Positions 34,958 through 42,382 of a DNA stretch of 64,000 bases are shown piece after piece. Each line of letters opens with the position of its first letter. The stretch's first letter is position 1. Origin of the DNA: Lachnospiraceae bacterium (lineage in GTDB: Bacteria; Bacillota; Clostridia; Lachnospirales; Lachnospiraceae); assembly GCA_017620255.1 (NCBI GenBank), contig JAFZQU010000012.1, positions 55,190-119,189 of the forward strand. Direction: 5' to 3'. Under the pieces are notes generated by a model, which did no database searches, was not told the DNA's origin, and saw only the letters and a program-made list of their open reading frames with translations. The translations under genes and the position numbers were made by a program.

Positions 34958-36310
34958 TCAGGGGATCATATAACCGTATTCGCGTTCGACCTCACAGCCA
35001 TGACCGTAACTGCTGTCAACAGACATCTTTGCCTTGAAATAAGTAACGCTTTTATCCACACGGAAGCCTGCATGACCTGCATGGCGTATGTTGATCTCCA
35101 AAAGATCCATACAACGCATGACCTTTTGTTTTCTGCCCGTAAGCGCAAGCAGACCTGTCAGGTAATCCGCATAGGCATCCCCCCTGCCGCCGCAGGATCC
35201 GCAATAGGAGACAAAATCACGCAGGTCACGTAACGGAACCGTCTGCGGATCGGAATAACCTTCCATTTCCGCCCTGCCGCCGTGCAACAGGCGGCTGCAT
35301 TCCACAACGGACTCGGCATATGCCCAGGCATAGAGCAGGCTCATCTGCACATAATAGGGATCACCGTCTCCCTCTGCGCAAAGCTCGGCGGCCAGTTCTT
35401 CCGTTTCCTGCAAGACCCTGCCGTTCCCAAAGAATCCGTTTAAGTTGCGTCCTTCCCGCTGCGCAACGATCTTTTGCGCGCAGTCCCTGAGGGAATCCGC
35501 CATCTTGGTCTTGCCGCTGATCAGGTATTCCTGTTCACAGGCATGTACGGCATGACTTTTCGGCTCCACATATGTTCCGAACACATCCTGCAGGTAAACA
35601 TCAAACAGAAAATCCGCATCCGCAACGGACAGTTGTCCCGGATAGGTACCGCGGTCCAGAGATCTTGCGGATGCACGGTCCGCAGGGACGGTACCGGTTT
35701 CCGGCGAACCGCCAAGGACCATGTCCAGAAGGTCCCGCCCGGTGGCGCATTCAAACACATATCCGGCAGGATTGTCCGGCACGTCTCCGGCGCGTGACAG
35801 CATCTGTGCAAACTCACCCAGGAAGGAACTGCCTCCGTCCGTCCGCATATTGCTTTTAGCACGCAGCACTTGCGACCTGTCCGGCAGTGCTCCTTTGTCC
35901 AGTTCATACTTCACCGCCTGATCGGTCAGTACGTCTCCTTCCCGGTCACTGAGCAGCTGGTAGATGCGGATCTCTGTTTTCTCCACACGGATCTTATTCC
36001 AATCGCTTTTCTGCTTTGTGGGATCGGAAGATCGGAAATTCTCATGCGCATATTCCGCAAGATGCTCTCTTACATGATCCACGGATCCGCTGCTGCCCCT
36101 GTAGGAACTGTCGATCGCAAAGATCCCATAGTAGGACAACAGGTCCTGATTGTATTCTCCAAATGAGGAATGTATCGATGTCTGCATAACCCGCTCCGTT
36201 TGTGCCCGTATTGCCTGTGCCCGTGCAGATTCCACCACCGTGATCGTCAGTGCCGACAGAATGGAAAACAGGAGTGACAGGAATACGGTGATCTCTCCTT
36301 TATACCGCAT
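34958..36310 (-). CDS. Tad-locus DUF5702-type protein
   Basis: A protein of 450 residues from ATG 36310 (MRYKGEITVFLSLLFSILSA), which overlaps the end of the flp gene by 11 bases. One N-terminal hydrophobic helix with the TadE/TadG-like ITVFLSLLFSILSALTITVV is followed by VESARAQAIRAQTERVMQTS, typical of Tad pseudopilin-like proteins, then a long extracellular domain. The family is known as DUF5702 and is found in clostridial Tad loci, possibly as a large minor subunit taking the role of TadG. The tail ends EREYGYMIP. Function is inferred from location. Confidence 0.72.
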   Translation of the reverse strand: MRYKGEITVFLSLLFSILSALTITVVESARAQAIRAQTERVMQTSIHSSFGEYNQDLLSYYGIFAIDSSYRGSSGSVDHVREHLAEYAHENFRSSDPTKQKSDWNKIRVEKTEIRIYQLLSDREGDVLTDQAVKYELDKGALPDRSQVLRAKSNMRTDGGSSFLGEFAQMLSRAGDVPDNPAGYVFECATGRDLLDMVLGGSPETGTVPADRASARSLDRGTYPGQLSVADADFLFDVYLQDVFGTYVEPKSHAVHACEQEYLISGKTKMADSLRDCAQKIVAQREGRNLNGFFGNGRVLQETEELAAELCAEGDGDPYYVQMSLLYAWAYAESVVECSRLLHGGRAEMEGYSDPQTVPLRDLRDFVSYCGSCGGRGDAYADYLTGLLALTGRKQKVMRCMDLLEINIRHAGHAGFRVDKSVTYFKAKMSVDSSYGHGCEVEREYGYMIP

Positions 36311-36470
36311 TGCTGTCCTGAATGATCCGTTCAAAAATGCTGTTCATCAGGGATGTCAGCTGATCCCTGAAGATCACGACAAGCCCGATCAGGACGACCA
36401 GGACCAGAATGAGTTCCACCACACCGATCCCCGATTCATCGTTCATAAACCTGTAAAAAAATCTGTTCAT
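36300..36470 (-). CDS. Flp-type major pilin candidate
   Basis: A peptide of 56 residues from ATG 36470 (MNRFFYRFMNDESGIGVVEL). The leader ends DESG and is followed by IGVVELILVLVVLIGLVVIF with Glu at position five of the mature form, the class III prepilin pattern of Flp subunits. The mature protein would be about 40 residues and end in FRDQLTSLMNSIFERIIQDS, close to the usual Flp size. It lies between tadC and the DUF5702-type gene. Being the only small prepilin in the locus, it is probably the structural pilin. Confidence 0.8.
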   Translation of the reverse strand: MNRFFYRFMNDESGIGVVELILVLVVLIGLVVIFRDQLTSLMNSIFERIIQDSNAV

Positions 36471-36505
36471 GTAAACCTCTCCTTTCCAATCTTTTCCTTT
36501 CATGA

Positions 36506-37813
36506 TCAAAATGACAGAAACGCGGGAACAAGGATCACGATCAGGACGACCGTCAGCATCAGAAACATGGGCAAAAGGAGCTTGGTCCCGGCTTTTTCAC
36601 CCCGGATCCTGGCCTGGCGTTTCTGCTCCGAAAACGCTTCCCGCAACTGCTCGTTCAGCTGCTCTCTGATGTCACTGCCGCCGCTTTGGAGTGCCTGCTG
36701 CAGAAGACCGATCAGGTTACGGTATCTCGTCAGTGCGACCGATGCGGCAAATTCCGCATAAGCCTCACTTTCGCCCACGCCATCCTGCATCTGTTTGTCC
36801 GCTTTCATCATTTCTTCATAGGCACAGTTGATCCCTGTTGTCTTTTTCCTCTCCCTGTAATCCATGCAGATCCTCTGCCAGATGTTTTTGATCGTGAGTC
36901 CGGCTCCGTAATAGAGCACAAACCGGTTCACAAGTTGCGGATATTCCGCCTCCAGCTGCTCATCCCGCTTTTTCACCTGCTCCTGCAGTGCATCGTCGAA
37001 ATGTCTGGTCAGAAGGAAAGCTGCCGCCAGACCGCATAAGAGAACGAACAGCCACAATGTGCTCTTTTCCTCCCGGTAAACGATCTGCGTATCTTCCACC
37101 CGGTCCGGCAGCTGCTGGTACTTTCCGGTCGTGCTGCGGCTGTTCCACTCATCAATAGCCGTTTCAACCTGCTGCCAGAACAATTCTTCCTTCGTCAGAT
37201 ACCGTCCGAATACACGAACGGGAATACTGTACTCCTCCATATATTCCCCGTATTTTGCCGTGACTGTCAGGGTGACGCAGATCCCGTTCTTTTTTGCCTC
37301 ATTATCCTGCAGCCGTTCTTCCCGTATCTTTCCGTCTCCGGATAAGATCAGCGGCGCATCCGACTGCCATTCCAGGGTAAACGGGTAGCCCGTAAGACGG
37401 GACGGCAGGTTCATATCCTTACTGACATAGTCCTGCGAATCACCCTCCGCAAAGATCGTTTCCGGCAGGACTTGCGTAAAAGTATCCCACAGATCTTCCA
37501 GTTCTTTCTCTGTATATTGCTGCTCCGCAACCTGCAACTGCATGCTTTTTCTGTATCCGTTGGCAGCATAAGCCTCGACCCGGACGATCTTATCCGCGCC
37601 GTCCTTTTCATTTCTCTCGATATACCGTCCCCGGATCAGTTCCGTATCCCCGCTCTGACGGATCGCAGTCAGCGCCGCAAGGAGCAGTGCCGTTACAACT
37701 GTGATAACAACAGCGATCCTCTTTTTTCTGACAAACTGCCTCAAATATTCTTCCGCGCGGTTTCCGTACAGTTTTTTTGCTGCCAGATACTGCTGTCTTT
37801 CCCTGTTCTTCAT
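36506..37813 (-). CDS. TadC-like type II secretion F-domain protein with long N-terminal insertion
   Basis: A protein of 435 residues from ATG 37813, overlapping the tadB stop by 4 bases. It begins with a cytoplasmic basic stretch and helix 1 (AVVITVVTALLLAALTAIRQ). An extracytoplasmic domain of about 190 residues (including LPSRLTGYPFTLEWQSDAPL) then leads to a second helix (LWLFVLLCGLAAAFLLTRHF) and the T2SF core with LFNRF-type YPQLVNRFVLYYGAGLTIKN and a last helix LLLPMFLMLTVVLIVILVPA. TadC usually lacks the large outer domain. The protein is a membrane platform component of the Tad machine with TadB. Confidence 0.78.
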   Translation of the reverse strand: MKNRERQQYLAAKKLYGNRAEEYLRQFVRKKRIAVVITVVTALLLAALTAIRQSGDTELIRGRYIERNEKDGADKIVRVEAYAANGYRKSMQLQVAEQQYTEKELEDLWDTFTQVLPETIFAEGDSQDYVSKDMNLPSRLTGYPFTLEWQSDAPLILSGDGKIREERLQDNEAKKNGICVTLTVTAKYGEYMEEYSIPVRVFGRYLTKEELFWQQVETAIDEWNSRSTTGKYQQLPDRVEDTQIVYREEKSTLWLFVLLCGLAAAFLLTRHFDDALQEQVKKRDEQLEAEYPQLVNRFVLYYGAGLTIKNIWQRICMDYRERKKTTGINCAYEEMMKADKQMQDGVGESEAYAEFAASVALTRYRNLIGLLQQALQSGGSDIREQLNEQLREAFSEQKRQARIRGEKAGTKLLLPMFLMLTVVLIVILVPAFLSF

Positions 37814-38547
37814 ACTGTGATATTCACGATCCTTTCTCCCATGATATATGAGACGGCATAGATCAGCAGACAACCTGTCATGACTGAGATCCCGAGCGGA
37901 TTATGGTATAAAACGCTCAGAAAGTCCGCGGTCTCTATGCGCAGATAAAAGAGAATGAGCAACGGGATGACAAACATGATCTTCTGCTCCAGTTTTTTTC
38001 CGCTGATCAGAACCTCGATCTCTGCCTCCGTATCGCTCTTTTCCTGCATCATCCGTACCGTGTCGGTGATCACCGCATTCATCCTGCCGCTGTTTTGTCT
38101 TGCTATGGAAAAGATCTGGGCAAACTCATAGATCTCCGGGATCATCGATCTTTTTCCAAGGTCCGCCAGACATCTTTCCAGTGTTTCCGAATGGGCCTGT
38201 CTGACAGACATCAGCCTGAGTTCCGTTACGATCATAGAGTTCTTTCCATATAGGCGCTCCATATCCCCTGCGGAATCTTCCATTGCATTTTCGGCAGACA
38301 TGCCGCCGTTTACCTTTCCGGAAAGCACCGTGATCCACGTTAGAAACTGTTCCTTCAGCGCCTGTCTGCGTTTTTTCCGGAAAGCCGTTTTCCGGTATTT
38401 CCCGTATGGGATCACGCCAATCAGAGCGATCAGAAAGAGAAGCGGAGAGTCGAAAAAAAGAAACGCAGCAAGCAGATCGATCAGCAGATATTCTCCCAGG
38501 ATCCGCAGAACTTCCGGTGCGGAATAATAATATCTTTCATAGTTCAT
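37810..38547 (-). CDS. TadB-like inner membrane platform protein (T2SSF)
   Basis: A protein of 245 residues with an N-terminal pair of helices (EYLLIDLLAAFLFFDSPLLF), a cytoplasmic T2SF domain (QFLTWITVLSGKVNGGMSAE, FAQIFSIARQNSGRMNAVIT) and two C-terminal helices. It overlaps TadA by 11 bases and TadC by 4 bases. Together with TadC it forms the membrane platform on which TadA hydrolyses ATP to extrude the Flp pilin. Confidence 0.82.
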   Translation of the reverse strand: MNYERYYYSAPEVLRILGEYLLIDLLAAFLFFDSPLLFLIALIGVIPYGKYRKTAFRKKRRQALKEQFLTWITVLSGKVNGGMSAENAMEDSAGDMERLYGKNSMIVTELRLMSVRQAHSETLERCLADLGKRSMIPEIYEFAQIFSIARQNSGRMNAVITDTVRMMQEKSDTEAEIEVLISGKKLEQKIMFVIPLLILFYLRIETADFLSVLYHNPLGISVMTGCLLIYAVSYIMGERIVNITV

Positions 38548-40111
38548 GATCCAGTCCTGCGCGTATCAGTTTCCGGGAGTGATGCAGATCTTCCTTCTTT
38601 ACAAGACTGCCCAGCACGCGCCCCATCTCCTCTCCTGTTTCTTCGAATACGTAGAGCGGATGCGTGAGGATCTCGTTATCTTCCATCCCATCCACCTCCA
38701 GGATCTCCAGCACTCTCCGGCTCTTGTCCCTCAGCCTTCCCAGATGCAGGATGATATCGATCCCTGACGCGATCTGTCTCCTGAGTGCCTTCAGCGGAAT
38801 GTCTGAAGACAGCATGACGATCGTTTCAAGACGGTACAGTGCATCCCTGGCCGAGTTGGCGTGGATCGTCGACATGGAGCCGTCTTCGCCGATATTCAGT
38901 GCCTGCAGCATATCGATCGCCTCTTCGGATCTGACTTCCCCAACGATCACCCGGTCCGGCCGGCAGCGCAGCGCTGTTTTGATCAGCTCGCGGATCGTGA
39001 TCGCCCTGACGCCATCCGGTGTTTCCATCCTGGCTTCAAAACGCACCAGATTGGCAATACCATGCAGTTTCAGTTCGGCACTGTCTTCGATCGTGATGAT
39101 CCGCTCATCCTTCGGGATAAAGGAAGACAGTACGTTCAGGGCGGTGGTCTTTCCGGCACCGGTACCGCCGCTGATCAGAATGTTGTATCCTGCCCTGACA
39201 AGCAGTTCCAGAAAATGCAGGCACTCTTCCGTGACCGATCCGTACTCCACCATCGTCCCGGCTGTGATCGGTGAGTCCCCGAATCTCCGGATCGTTAAGA
39301 TCGGTCCGTTCAGCGCTACGGGATTTAAGACCGCATTGACCCTTGAGCCGTCCGCAAGTCTCGCGTCCACGATCGGTGAGGCCAGATTCACGCTGCGATT
39401 GGCATCGGCAGCGATCCTGCGTATGATGTCAAGGAGCCTTTCTTCCGACTCAAAAGTCCGCTTGCTCTCATACAGCCTTCCTCCTTTTTCGAAAAAGATC
39501 TTTGACGGACCGTTGATCATGATCTCCGTGATCTCCGGATCATCCATCAGGTCCTGGATCACATCAAAACCGCGGATGGCATGAAACAGTTCGCGACGCA
39601 GGAGAGTCTGCTCTTCCATGCGCATCGGGTGCTGCTGATTTTCTTTCAGCAGACAGAAATCGATCACCCGGTATACTTCTTCTTCCGATTCATCATGCTG
39701 GCGGGACAGTTTTTTCAGGATCTCTTCTTTCAGACGGATCTTCCTGTCGTTCGAAAGCGCATCGCGTTCCGGTGTGGCGGCAGGTTCCGCACATCCCGTC
39801 AGTTCCTTCAGGATCTCCCGTGCCGACTGATATTTGTAGATACTCCCCTTCGGATACGCATCGGAACGTTCGGAACAGAGTATGTGGACGGAACCTGCAT
39901 ACACGGAGTCGTCTTTTTTACCAAGCAGTTTTTCATACTGCTCCATTCCGATCAGGAGATGATCGCCCAGCGGTCTTTGTGCAGCCATCTCTTCATAATC
40001 CCGGAAATACCGGATGTTAAAATCATCCGCCGCCTGCCTTCTTAAAAACACGATCAGGCGTTGTGCAAAGTCCCGGTCTTCGTCACAGATGAGCACCCCG
40101 ATCTCTTTCAA
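38537..40111 (-). CDS. TadA/CpaF secretion ATPase fused to a TadZ-like receiver domain
   Basis: A protein of 524 residues starting at TTG 40111 after AGGAGA. Residues 1-108 (IGVLICDEDRDFAQRLIVFL ... GSIYKYQSAREILKELTG) look like the atypical receiver domain that normally starts TadZ/CpaE, including an Asp-rich first turn. From about residue 125 it is a CpaF ATPase: EITEIMINGPSKIFFEKGGR, Walker A ILISGGTGAGKTTALNV (near 315), Asp box, Walker B RPDRVIVGEVRSEEAIDML and His box GSMSTIHANSARD. No MinD-like TadZ ATPase is encoded nearby. It powers pilin export; the fused domain may place the motor at a pole or platform. Confidence 0.88.
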   Translation of the reverse strand: MKEIGVLICDEDRDFAQRLIVFLRRQAADDFNIRYFRDYEEMAAQRPLGDHLLIGMEQYEKLLGKKDDSVYAGSVHILCSERSDAYPKGSIYKYQSAREILKELTGCAEPAATPERDALSNDRKIRLKEEILKKLSRQHDESEEEVYRVIDFCLLKENQQHPMRMEEQTLLRRELFHAIRGFDVIQDLMDDPEITEIMINGPSKIFFEKGGRLYESKRTFESEERLLDIIRRIAADANRSVNLASPIVDARLADGSRVNAVLNPVALNGPILTIRRFGDSPITAGTMVEYGSVTEECLHFLELLVRAGYNILISGGTGAGKTTALNVLSSFIPKDERIITIEDSAELKLHGIANLVRFEARMETPDGVRAITIRELIKTALRCRPDRVIVGEVRSEEAIDMLQALNIGEDGSMSTIHANSARDALYRLETIVMLSSDIPLKALRRQIASGIDIILHLGRLRDKSRRVLEILEVDGMEDNEILTHPLYVFEETGEEMGRVLGSLVKKEDLHHSRKLIRAGLDHEL

Positions 40112-40123
40112 ATCCTTCTCCTT

Positions 40124-40555
40124 TCACACCCCGAATAACAGATGAAACATCGTCCCGCATAGTATCGGCAACGCAAATCGAATGGTCATTCCCTGCGGAT
40201 ACCTCCGCTGTCGTCCGGTCTCGATCAGAATCTTCAGACCGCTGATGATCGCCCCCACAACAATGGCGCCGCCGATAACATGCAGAACCGCTCTCACACC
40301 GAGGAATGCTCCGACAACACTGCATAATTTAATGTCGCCTGCCCCCAGATTTCCAACCGCAAAAAACACCATAAGCGTCAGATAAGGTAGCAGCAGTCCC
40401 AGAAAGCAGTCCGCAACAGCGGATCTGTCCTGTGGATACACATTTGAAAAAGCCGCCGCATAACCTGCAAGGATCAGGGCATTGGGGATCCTTGCATAGG
40501 AAAGATCCCATACCGCCGCCATTGCAAGAATGCCGGTCAATAAGTAATTTTGCAT
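40124..40555 (-). CDS. Prepilin peptidase CpaA/TadV (A24 family), first copy
   Basis: A protein of 143 residues, the first gene of the Tad transcript. It has the A24 Asp motifs WDLSYARIPNALI and GNLGAGDIKLCSVVGAFLGV in a membrane protein of five to six helices. The minimal size, with no N-terminal methylase domain, is that of CpaA/TadV. It cleaves the Flp or TadE leaders. A different A24 peptidase lies at 33657-34097; the two share little outside the motifs, which suggests different substrates. Confidence 0.85.
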   Translation of the reverse strand: MQNYLLTGILAMAAVWDLSYARIPNALILAGYAAAFSNVYPQDRSAVADCFLGLLLPYLTLMVFFAVGNLGAGDIKLCSVVGAFLGVRAVLHVIGGAIVVGAIISGLKILIETGRQRRYPQGMTIRFALPILCGTMFHLLFGV

Positions 40556-40634
40556 TTAAGGTCTCGCTGAATTCTGTGCACACGCACAAGATCTGCTATG
40601 GCTGCTGCCATGTGCTTCGCGATTGGTGATCTGT

Positions 40635-40663
40635 ATTTTATACGCTTTTTTTGCTGCTGTCCA
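40635..40663 (-). promoter_or_regulatory. Promoter of the Tad operon
   Basis: Minus strand TGGACA (40663-40658), 17 bases, TAAAAT (40640-40635), five of six matches in each box. The predicted leader is about 70 bases and holds short inverted repeats (ATGGC/GCCAT). Confidence 0.6.
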
Positions 40664-40734
40664 TAGGTTTTCCCGATCTTTTTCAGATTTGTGAAAACCG
40701 CATAAAATCAGCGTTTTATGTGAATTTTACATAA

Positions 40735-40772
40735 AAAATAATTGGTGATAATCACAATGGATCATCACCAAT
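40735..40772 (-). terminator. Rho-independent terminator after fliS
   Basis: Minus strand: stem ATTGGTGAT / ATCACCAAT with a 14-base loop, then TATTTTTTAT. It ends the flagellin transcript and insulates it from the Tad promoter. Confidence 0.8.
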
Positions 40773-40801
40773 TATATGTCCTTTTATGTCTGACTGTTTC
40801 T

Positions 40802-41278
40802 TTATGCCTGGAACCCGCGGCTGCCGCCCTGGTCGGACAGGTTCTCATTCAGATGTCCTTTTCCGTAGGTCAGTCCCGCGTATACGGTCTGCGAGTTCTC
40901 CATGACCGGTTTGGAAGCGTCTGCTTTTGCGACTTCCGTAAAGGATGTCCCGATCTCCGCCAACTGTCTGCGTGCGGTCCCGAGCCGTTCCATATCATAT
41001 CTGGCACATGCCATGATGATCTCTTTGTTGAGATAAATATACAGATTCATAAGCGGCTGTGCGAGTTCGTAACTGTCATCCAGAGAATACAGGAGATGCT
41101 GTACGCACAGATTGGCTGCATGGCAGTGTTCCGTGAATGCTTCCGTATTTCCCTCTTCATAGGCGTTCAAGGCGTCCTGCAGATACAGGTCCGCGAGTTC
41201 ATATACGATCACGATGATCTGTGACCGGTTGGCCTGCGAGATCCGTCTGGTGTATTCCTGTTTAAGATCTGTCGTCAT
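40802..41278 (-). CDS. fliS: Flagellar export chaperone FliS
   Basis: A protein of 158 residues, mainly helical, with the FliS pattern YTRRISQANRSQIIVIVYEL and the later MNLYIYLNKEIIMACARYDM. FliS binds the disordered C-terminus of flagellin and prevents early polymerisation in the cytoplasm. Its gene lies 19 bases after flagellin and before a terminator, as the last gene of the operon. The C-terminal 40 residues (MENSQTVYAGLTYGKGHLNE) go beyond the usual 125-residue length. Confidence 0.85.
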   Translation of the reverse strand: MTTDLKQEYTRRISQANRSQIIVIVYELADLYLQDALNAYEEGNTEAFTEHCHAANLCVQHLLYSLDDSYELAQPLMNLYIYLNKEIIMACARYDMERLGTARRQLAEIGTSFTEVAKADASKPVMENSQTVYAGLTYGKGHLNENLSDQGGSRGFQA

Positions 41279-41297
41279 TCGTATTCCTCCCGGTCAT

Positions 41298-42371
41298 TTA
41301 CTGCAGAAGCTGCAGCGCCTGCTGCGGCTGTTCGTTTGCCTGTGTCAGCATGGATGTACCTGCCTGTACCAGAACCTGCATCTTGGTATATTCAACCATT
41401 TCTTCTGCCATATCCACGTCTTTGATCGTCGAATAGGATTCCGTCAGGTTCTCTGTGGATACATCCAGGTTAGAGATGGTGGATTCAAGACGGTTCTCGT
41501 ATGCACCCAGCTGGGAACGTACCGAAGATACAAAGGACAGTGCCCCTTTGAGCTGTTCCATTGCTTTTTGTGCGGATTCTTCCGTCGACATATCCATCTC
41601 ATTGATACCCATGTTTTCCAGAGAGATCTCCGGGATCACGATCTGGATCTCCTGTCCCTGTGCACTTCCCACCTGGATATGCATACCGCCTGTTCCAAGC
41701 AGGTTCAGATTGGCCGTGATCGGCATCGCTGCCGTTTCATCATAACTGAATTTCAGTTCGCCGCCCATTTTATCGGTAACCGTTACCACGCCGTCTTCTG
41801 CCTTGACGTCCATGTTGGCGGGAAAGCCCGTAACCGTGACTTTTCCGTCTGCGTCTTTATCGATCGTGATATCATACGGATTATTTGTCGGAAAACTTGT
41901 ATTGTAAAGCGTGATCTCCACGGCCGGGTTGTCTGTATAACCGCGCAGTCCCTTTTCACCGTTTAACAGGCTCTGTGTGTTGTATTCCGTTTCACCTGCC
42001 ACACGCTGGATCTCTTTTTTCAGTGCCTCGACTTCTTTCTGGATCGCATCGCGGTCCGCTGTCGTGTTTGTTCCGTTGGACGCTTTTACAGCCAGTTCGG
42101 ACATTCTCTGGATCATTTCCTGGATCTCGGAAAGTGCTCCTTCTGCCGTTGCGATCACGTTCTTGGCGTTTTTGGAATTCTGCGTTGCTTTGTTTAAGCT
42201 TAAGATCTGCGAATTCATACGGTTTGTGATCGCCATGCCCGCCGGATTGTCCTTTGCGCTGTTGATCCTGTAACCGCTGCTCAGCTTCTCCGAGGATGCG
42301 GATAACGCACTCTCGTTTCTGGCCAAAACATTATTTGTGATCATAGCCTGGATGTTGGAATTGATTTTCAT
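41298..42371 (-). CDS. Flagellin
   Basis: A protein of 357 residues. The N-terminal D0/D1 helices start MKINSNIQAMITNNVLARNE and contain LSSGYRINSAKDNPAGMAIT, and the C-terminal part has LGAYENRLESTISNLDVSTE and ends TSMLTQANEQPQQALQLLQ. The central variable region of about 120 residues is short (from about residue 135). A strong GGAGG stands seven bases before the start codon. The gene is second in an operon behind a 899-residue DUF6240-type gene with an 11-base gap. It is the only flagellin in this window; hook and basal-body genes are elsewhere. Confidence 0.95.
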   Translation of the reverse strand: MKINSNIQAMITNNVLARNESALSASSEKLSSGYRINSAKDNPAGMAITNRMNSQILSLNKATQNSKNAKNVIATAEGALSEIQEMIQRMSELAVKASNGTNTTADRDAIQKEVEALKKEIQRVAGETEYNTQSLLNGEKGLRGYTDNPAVEITLYNTSFPTNNPYDITIDKDADGKVTVTGFPANMDVKAEDGVVTVTDKMGGELKFSYDETAAMPITANLNLLGTGGMHIQVGSAQGQEIQIVIPEISLENMGINEMDMSTEESAQKAMEQLKGALSFVSSVRSQLGAYENRLESTISNLDVSTENLTESYSTIKDVDMAEEMVEYTKMQVLVQAGTSMLTQANEQPQQALQLLQ

Positions 42372-42382
42372 GTTGGATCCTC

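Noticed and set aside
40556..40801. Riboswitch in the Tad leader
   Set aside because: Only short inverted repeats are visible; no known riboswitch core is recognisable and the leader is about 70 bases.
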